Assembly: GCA_007859745.1 (NCBI GenBank)
Contig: SMLU01000001.1
Coordinates: forward strand, 2,914,001 to 2,978,000
Length of the DNA: 64,000 nucleotides
Reading direction: 5' to 3'
From: Phycisphaerae bacterium RAS1
GTDB lineage: Bacteria > Planctomycetota > Phycisphaerae > UBA1845 > Fen-1342
This document shows positions 59,433-64,000 of this stretch, piece after piece. A program made the translations under genes and the position numbers. The stretch's first letter is position 1, and every line of letters begins with the position of its first letter. The notes beneath the pieces are model-generated. The model ran no database searches. It worked only from the letters and a program-made list of their open reading frames with translations, and had not been told where the DNA came from.

Positions 59433-59906
59433 ATGGAACTCGCCAAGACGCTGACGCTGGAGCGCATCCGCGTTCCGCTCAAGTCGCCTGACAAGGCGGC
59501 TCTGATTACCGAGCTGGTTGATCTGCTCGCCGCCACCGGCGCCCTGGCCGACCGGAACGTCGTGCTCGACGCGGTCCTGAAGCGCGAGGCGGAACGGACC
59601 ACGGGCATCGGCTACGGCTTGGCGATCCCGCACGGCAAGACCGACGGCGCACGCACACTGGTGATGGCAGCGGGCAAGCCGGCCCAGCCGGTCGACTTCC
59701 AAAGCCTTGACGGTCGGCCAGTTACGTTCGTCGTCATGCTCATCAGCCCGCCCGACCAGACCGGTCCGCATATCCAGGCACTGGCGAAGATCAGCCGGCT
59801 CATGAATATCGATGGCTTCCGTGCCGCCGTAGCGCAGGCCGCGTCGGCCGAGGAGCTGCACCAGGCCATCGCGTCGTTTGAGACCGCTGAACCCAATCGC
59901 CGGTAG
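59433..59906 (+). CDS. PTS EIIA type-2 (fructose/PtsN-like) protein
   Basis: The 157-residue cytoplasmic protein is an EIIA of the fructose/mannitol/nitrogen-PTS class. The phosphorylatable His is H67 in GYGLAIPHGKTDG. Other signatures are LTLERIRVPLKSPDKAALIT, VNL-type VLDAVLKREAERTTGIG and FVVMLISPPDQTGPHIQALA with KISRLMNIDGFRAAV. No EIIB/EIIC permease gene is adjacent, so a regulatory PtsN-like role is favoured over sugar import. It has its own TTGGCA/TAAACT promoter and AAAGGA 7 nt before the ATG. Confidence 0.9.
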   Translation: MELAKTLTLERIRVPLKSPDKAALITELVDLLAATGALADRNVVLDAVLKREAERTTGIGYGLAIPHGKTDGARTLVMAAGKPAQPVDFQSLDGRPVTFVVMLISPPDQTGPHIQALAKISRLMNIDGFRAAVAQAASAEELHQAIASFETAEPNRR

Positions 59907-59950
59907 CGTAGTCGGTTACAGCCGGAACCGATGTCGGTTACCTGACATTT

Positions 59951-60013
59951 GGGTGGGACGGGCGTCTCGCCCGTCCCTGCGGTTCAGGAACGGGCAAGAT
60001 GCCCGTTCCACCC
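59951..60013. repeat. Double hairpin repeat before the SpoIIE-like gene
   Basis: Near perfect GGGTGGGACGGGCGTCTCGC and GGAACGGGCAAGATGCCCGT copy. The remaining 60014-60230 contains no gene; a GTCGGCGTTCCCAGCCGAT short palindrome lies at 60179-60196. Confidence 0.88.
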
Positions 60014-60230
60014 GAAGACGTTCACAAGCTCGGCCGCCCGCATACCACAGCTTAGCCACCCTCACCCAGAGCCGGAAAAACACGATCGGGCACGGCTCCA
60101 CGGCGCGAGACGGCCCGAATACGGAATCTCCCCCAACTCGACAAGTTCTAAATTGATTCGTCCGATGAGGAGAGTGGGTCGGCGTTCCCAGCCGATTCTC
60201 ATCTGACTTAGAAACTGGTTGGACGCCGAC

Positions 60231-61604
60231 ATGCCCCAGCCCCACGTTCAGATCATCCTCGCGGACGACTCGGTCCCCGCCACGCTCGACGCCGCACTGA
60301 AGCGGGTCGGGGCGTCGGCCGGCTTCTGGCCGCTCACCGCCGCCCTGGAGCGCAGCTCGCTCGGCGCGGCCGACGCGTTTGTCGTGCTGCTCCCCGGCGA
60401 CGGCCGCGGCGCCGGCGACCGGCTGCGCGTCCTGCTGGACCGGCTGGCGGATTGCCCGCGGGCCACGCTGGTGCTCAAATCCGACGGCGGGTTCGTGCCG
60501 CGCATCGCCCACCCGCCGACCGTGCCGGTCACGTTCGGCTCGGGCATCAGCGAAGATGAGCTGGCGATCCGCCTGGCGACCATGCTCGAGATGCGCCGCA
60601 GCCTGGAATCGCTGCACCGCTCCGCCCGCTGCGAAGACCGCTCGCGCGAGACCTCGAACGACCACTACGTCGCTCAGCTCCGGCAGGCCAGCCGCGTGCA
60701 GCGCGAGCTGCTTGCGGGCAGCAACGGCCGCTACGGCGGCGTATCGTTCACAACCATCTACCGCCCTGAGGATTACGTCTCAGGCGACATCTACGACATC
60801 AGCCGGCTCGACGAGGAGCACATCGGAATCGCCATCGCCGACGCGACCGGACACGGCATCCCGGCGGCGCTGCTGACGGTGTTCATCAAGCGCGCCCTGC
60901 GCGGCCGCGAAGCCTGGGGAGACGGTTACCGCATTCTCCAGCCGGACCAGGTGCTCTCGCGCCTGAACGAGGACTTGCTGAGCACGAATTTCTCCGACTG
61001 CCAGTTCGTCGCCTGCGCCTACGCCCTGCTGAACACCCGCACGCACGAGCTTTCTTTTTCGCGCGGCGGCGTGCCCTATCCGATCTTGCGGCGTCGCCGG
61101 GGCGCGGCGAGCGTGCTGAAGTGCGAAGGGGGCGTGCTCGGAATTCAGTCGGGCGTGCAGTTCCCGGTGCAGCGTGTGCAACTGGACGCGGGCGACTCGC
61201 TCCTTTTCTATTCCGACGGGCTGGAGCGCGTTGTATCGCCTTCGCCCGGCGGCGCACGTGTCGCGGGCGCGTTTGGTCGTGCGGCCCGGTATGCAGCCCG
61301 TCCTGCGCTCGCTTCGATCGGAGCCGGCGGCGAAGACGTCGGCGGCGGAACGTGCGTCGCGACGCTCGATGAGCCGGACGCGCTGGTAACATGCGACGGC
61401 GACAGCGACGTATCGGGCGATGCGCGGCATGCGCTGCTCGCCGGCGCGGATGAGTTCATCACCACGTCCGATTGGTTTCAGACGTTGGCCGTGGATGGGA
61501 TGAGCGTCGCGCTCGATCGGCTCAATGTGCGCTACGACGCGCTGCGCCGAATCGGGTTCGCGCTGGATGACCTTACCGCGGTCGCGATTCAGGTTCACGC
61601 CTAA
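60231..61604 (+). CDS. SpoIIE-type PP2C phosphatase with degenerate receiver-like N-domain
   Basis: The 457-residue product starts with a region of receiver-like fold (about 1-130; VQIILADDSVPATLDAALKR, GAADAFVVLLPGDGRGAGDR) in which the phosphoacceptor Asp is not evident, then a short coiled region and a PP2C/SpoIIE phosphatase domain from about 155. Its metal-binding acidic residues are in DIYDISRLDEEHIGIAIADA, TGHGIPAALLTVFIKRAL and DSLLFYSDGLERVVSPSP. Such enzymes dephosphorylate STAS proteins in partner-switch systems; the STAS gene at 41810 is a possible partner. The ATG at 60231 is preferred over a TTG 12 nt upstream. Confidence 0.86.
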   Translation: MPQPHVQIILADDSVPATLDAALKRVGASAGFWPLTAALERSSLGAADAFVVLLPGDGRGAGDRLRVLLDRLADCPRATLVLKSDGGFVPRIAHPPTVPVTFGSGISEDELAIRLATMLEMRRSLESLHRSARCEDRSRETSNDHYVAQLRQASRVQRELLAGSNGRYGGVSFTTIYRPEDYVSGDIYDISRLDEEHIGIAIADATGHGIPAALLTVFIKRALRGREAWGDGYRILQPDQVLSRLNEDLLSTNFSDCQFVACAYALLNTRTHELSFSRGGVPYPILRRRRGAASVLKCEGGVLGIQSGVQFPVQRVQLDAGDSLLFYSDGLERVVSPSPGGARVAGAFGRAARYAARPALASIGAGGEDVGGGTCVATLDEPDALVTCDGDSDVSGDARHALLAGADEFITTSDWFQTLAVDGMSVALDRLNVRYDALRRIGFALDDLTAVAIQVHA

Positions 61605-63327
61605 CGCCGCGACGCTCGAAGACGAACACCGGCTTGTTGGCCCATCCGATGGGGCTGATCGACCAGCGGTGAAGCGCCGGCGGAAACGTCGCCCGCAGTT
61701 CGTAGTGCGAAGACCACCAGCCGTCAGTAGCGGGGAGATCATCGGCGATCATGACCAGCCAGCGCGGCAACTCACTGGGCTCGCTACATTCTCGCAACGG
61801 CAGGAGCACAACACGCCGCCCCGCGAAATTGAGCGGCGGGATCGAATAGGGTGCGGGTTCCTGCACGACGGCGATCGGCTCGCCGCCGGCCCTTTCCTTC
61901 AGAAACAGGGCGGCACGTCTCCGGGACTCGTGCACCGCGCCGGCGTCGATCCAGAATGAGCGCAGGCAGGCCGTCGCCCCTGACGTTGCGACGCACGCAA
62001 TCAGGGCGAGCGCGACGAGCGCCTGCCGCGCGACCGGCGCCCGCGCCGCGCCCGGTGCGGCAGCCAAGCCGAGCGCCCCGCCCAGCGCGATCATGAGCGC
62101 GATCGTCGGCAGCAGCAGGAAACGGGCGAACTCCGCCGGTTTCCCCGCGGCCAGGAAGACGCACAGGAGCAACATCGCCAGCGGCGCTACCCCGATCAGC
62201 AGGGCTTGTCGCGGCCGGCGCCGCGCCAGAAGAACAGTCGCGAGCAGGCCAAAGGCGACCGGCAACCCGCCCGCGACCATCAGCAGCTCCGCCACGCGCA
62301 GCGCTCCCTCCCCCGCGCGCGTCAGTTGTTCGGCGTACATCGCCATCGAGTTCCCGAGATTGCTGGCGGCCGCGGAACGACTCGAAAGCGCGCCGAGCAG
62401 GAGAAACGGATTCGCAGCCAGGAAAACGAGCACCGCAAGAGCCGCCGAGCGCACCAGCGGGCCGCCTGCGCGGCGCGATCGCCGCGCGATCGCCAGCGCC
62501 GCCCAGAGCCACGCTGCCGCCAGTCCGGTGAGCACCATGGCGGCCGCCGCTCCTGCCGTCAGTCCCAATCGCAAAACGTCGCGCGGACGTGCGCTTGAAG
62601 CGAAGCGAACGGCGAAATCCGTCGCCCAGAGCACCAGAGCGACCGAGGGCAGGTGCGGTTTGGCTTCGAGTGCGGCGGTGATGAACACGGGCGATGCCAT
62701 CACGAGGATGACTGCGACCCAGCCGGCGCCGCGCCCGCCGATGCGCCGCGCGAGCCGATAGACCGCCAGCAGCGCCAGCACGCCGAAGCTCAGCGTCAAC
62801 AGCCGCGAAACGAAGTAAAACCGGGCAAACAGGTCGGGCTGATCGAGATAGACGCCGACATCCGACGTAATCCGCGTGAAGCCGACCAGCGCCGCGGACG
62901 CCTCAAGCGCGCCGACCAGGTAGATGTAGGCCCCGCCATACTGGTACAGCTTCGGGTCGAAATCGAGCTTCCGCGGGTTCATGCGCTGCAGCGCCATGAA
63001 CGTGATCATCTCGTCCGGCTGGCGCGAAAAGAGCCGGTAGCGCCGCAGGATTTCCGCGCGGCCAGAATCAGTGCTGGTGAGGTCGACCGGTCGAGTGCGG
63101 TCGCGAATCGGATTGAGATCGGTGTCGGCCCCGGCTTCGCGGGTGCCGCGCTCTAAGAGCGATTCGGCAGCGCGAAATTCGGCGGCGCTCCACGCCGGCC
63201 GGCCGCCGAAGAGCAGGTCGTCATTTTGGCGGGACGGCAACCCCCAGCGCGCCAGCGGCGTCATGAGCGCCAGCCACGCGCACAAGAGCAGGGCGATTCC
63301 GATGGCGTTTCGCCGACGGGGCGTCAC
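61573..63327 (-). CDS. Membrane glycosyltransferase of the ArnT/PMT type
   Basis: The 584-residue protein has about ten membrane helices (AIGIALLLCAWLALMTPLAR, LLTLSFGVLALLAVYRLARR, LALIACVATSG and others). An acidic pair in the first outer loop, D36-D37 in SRQNDDLLFGGRPAW, fits the catalytic Asp of GT-C polyprenyl-phosphate-dependent transferases, with YQYGGAYIYLVGALE at the second helix. The sugar and acceptor are unknown. It starts at GTG without a Shine-Dalgarno; TACGCT ends 7 nt upstream. Its 3' end overlaps that of the convergent phosphatase gene by 32 nt. Confidence 0.83.
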   Translation of the reverse strand: MTPRRRNAIGIALLLCAWLALMTPLARWGLPSRQNDDLLFGGRPAWSAAEFRAAESLLERGTREAGADTDLNPIRDRTRPVDLTSTDSGRAEILRRYRLFSRQPDEMITFMALQRMNPRKLDFDPKLYQYGGAYIYLVGALEASAALVGFTRITSDVGVYLDQPDLFARFYFVSRLLTLSFGVLALLAVYRLARRIGGRGAGWVAVILVMASPVFITAALEAKPHLPSVALVLWATDFAVRFASSARPRDVLRLGLTAGAAAAMVLTGLAAAWLWAALAIARRSRRAGGPLVRSAALAVLVFLAANPFLLLGALSSRSAAASNLGNSMAMYAEQLTRAGEGALRVAELLMVAGGLPVAFGLLATVLLARRRPRQALLIGVAPLAMLLLCVFLAAGKPAEFARFLLLPTIALMIALGGALGLAAAPGAARAPVARQALVALALIACVATSGATACLRSFWIDAGAVHESRRRAALFLKERAGGEPIAVVQEPAPYSIPPLNFAGRRVVLLPLRECSEPSELPRWLVMIADDLPATDGWWSSHYELRATFPPALHRWSISPIGWANKPVFVFERRGVRREPESRPR

Positions 63328-63414
63328 GCCCGGCAGCGTAGCAGGGGGCGCAGGCGAAGGCTACACTGAATGACCGCGGCCGATGAGCACCGACCCACAG
63401 CCAGGACGCGCACG

Positions 63415-63771
63415 ATGGACTACTACCACGTCTGGTTCAATCTGAAGGATACGCACAAAGATATTGAATTCGCCGATCGACTGCATGCGTTTCTGGGCCA
63501 CCTGCGGCAGGAAGCGAAGATCGCGGGCTATCGGCTGACGCGCCGCAAGCTTGGATTCGGCCCTTCAGAGCTGGGCGAGTTTCACGTAATCGTCGACGTG
63601 CAGAACCTGACGCAGCTCGACGGCGCGTTCGGTCTGGCGGCGACCCGCAGCGGGCGCGTGCAGGAACTGCACGCACACGTGTATGAAATGGTGACTGATT
63701 TTCGCTCCGCGCTCTATCGCGACTTTCCGGATCCACAGCGGGCTCACGCGGCGCCGCGCGGCGAAAGCTGA
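63415..63771 (+). CDS. DUF6614-like small protein
   Basis: The 118-residue product matches a family of small proteins with MDYYHVWFNLKDTHKDIEFA, RLHAFLGHLRQEAKIAGYRL and TRRKLGFGPSELGEFHVIVD, ending in a DFRSALYRDFPDPQR tail. The compact alpha/beta pattern resembles ferredoxin-like dimeric domains such as those of antibiotic-biosynthesis monooxygenases, but no catalytic residue can be assigned. Function unknown. AGGA lies 8 nt before the ATG. It is a divergent neighbour of the glycosyltransferase. Confidence 0.8.
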   Translation: MDYYHVWFNLKDTHKDIEFADRLHAFLGHLRQEAKIAGYRLTRRKLGFGPSELGEFHVIVDVQNLTQLDGAFGLAATRSGRVQELHAHVYEMVTDFRSALYRDFPDPQRAHAAPRGES

Positions 63772-63776
63772 GCGCC

Positions 63777-63841
63777 GGGTGCGGCGGGCGCCTCGCCCGT
63801 ATCCGCGGTCTCGCCGAACGGGCAAGATGCCCGTTCCACCC
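63777..63841. repeat. Double hairpin repeat between convergent genes
   Basis: GGGTGCGGCGGGCGCCTCGC and GAACGGGCAAGATGCCCGTTC copy, with the first hairpin slightly changed. Confidence 0.84.
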
Positions 63842-63871
63842 ACAAGGAGTTGTCCGGGGCGCAAAGCAAGA

Positions 63872-63905
63872 GGGAAGAGGCTCGCGCGAATTCGAGTCCC
63901 TTCCC
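63872..63905. terminator. Candidate bidirectional terminator hairpin
   Basis: GGGAAGAGGCTCGCG and, after AATT, CGAGTCCCTTCCC form a stem between convergent stops (63771 plus, 63938 minus), followed by TTGTTCTTG on the plus strand. Confidence 0.5.
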
Positions 63906-63937
63906 TTGTTCTTGCCTTCGGAGAGCAGGTCGCAGAG

Positions 63938-64000
63938 CTAGCGGAGCAGGCCGCGCAGCTTGGTGTAAAACGCGCGGTAGTCGTCCTCGTTGATCTCACC
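63938..64000 (-). CDS. C-terminal end of an unknown gene (runs off the right edge)
   Basis: Twenty codons ending in TAG at 63938-63940 encode GEINEDDYRAFYTKLRGLLR. The GEI.EDDYRAFYTKLRGLL pattern resembles either the end of an EF-hand or a SHOCT-like short C-terminal domain; the sequence is too short to choose. The rest lies beyond the window. Confidence 0.45.
   Translation of the reverse strand, partial: GEINEDDYRAFYTKLRGLLR

Overview
The window is about 64 kb of GC-rich bacterial chromosome, most likely from a member of the Planctomycetota. The evidence is indirect: several secreted PQQ-like beta-propeller proteins, HEAT-repeat and prenyltransferase-repeat secreted proteins, a C-terminal dockerin-like calcium repeat of the GDVNCDG type, an Flp/TadV/TadE pilus fragment, and many GC-rich hairpin repeats between genes. 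No rRNA, tRNA or CRISPR array was seen. A class- or species-level assignment is not possible from this sequence alone.

Layout. 1-10.3 kb (almost all minus strand): a truncated lipoprotein, a glycosyltransferase with TPRs, a Uma2-type nuclease, aconitase, a lone peptide-type ABC ATPase, a secreted collagen-like/tail-collar protein, a DUF1801 protein and an unknown anchored protein. 10.4-11.9 kb: an IS630-type element that has split a small cysteine-rich secreted protein gene exactly at a TA. 12-16 kb: an EamA transporter, then a LysM-cmk-plsC operon. 16-24 kb: a calcium-binding PKD-like lipoprotein, a GNAT enzyme, a transglutaminase-like lipoprotein, a fused 2-oxoacid dehydrogenase E1, a thioesterase and an ECF sigma/anti-sigma pair. 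24.5-33.9 kb: three PQQ-propeller proteins and a prenyltransferase-repeat protein on two converging strands. 34-41 kb: a PaaK-like ligase, ComM, a phosphoesterase/HEAT pair and a MacB-like permease. 41-48 kb: a solo GroES, a STAS protein, a NicO/HupE-like transporter, a DUF502 protein, a secreted HEAT/receiver-like protein and an unknown exported protein. 47.8-51 kb: rpmA, rpsO and pnp. 51-53.4 kb: flp pilin, prepilin peptidase, TadE, then a decayed dockerin protein. 53.6-64 kb: pterin dehydratase, phosphoesterase, GH20 hexosaminidase, ribE-pdxA, a PTS IIA protein, a SpoIIE phosphatase, a membrane glycosyltransferase and a DUF6614-like protein.

Two signals stand out. First, removing the IS630 element and one TA restores a continuous 122-codon reading frame with 11 cysteines, so the insertion site, terminal repeats and pre-insertion allele can all be read directly. 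Second, at least eight genes without a visible Shine-Dalgarno sequence have a -10-like hexamer (TATAAT, TATACT, TAGACT, TACAAT and similar) ending 6-9 nt before the start codon, which predicts leaderless or near-leaderless mRNAs. The intergenic space is dominated by about ten families of palindromic repeats. Some of these have entered the 5' ends of coding regions, and one very long hairpin sits in the leader of pnp.
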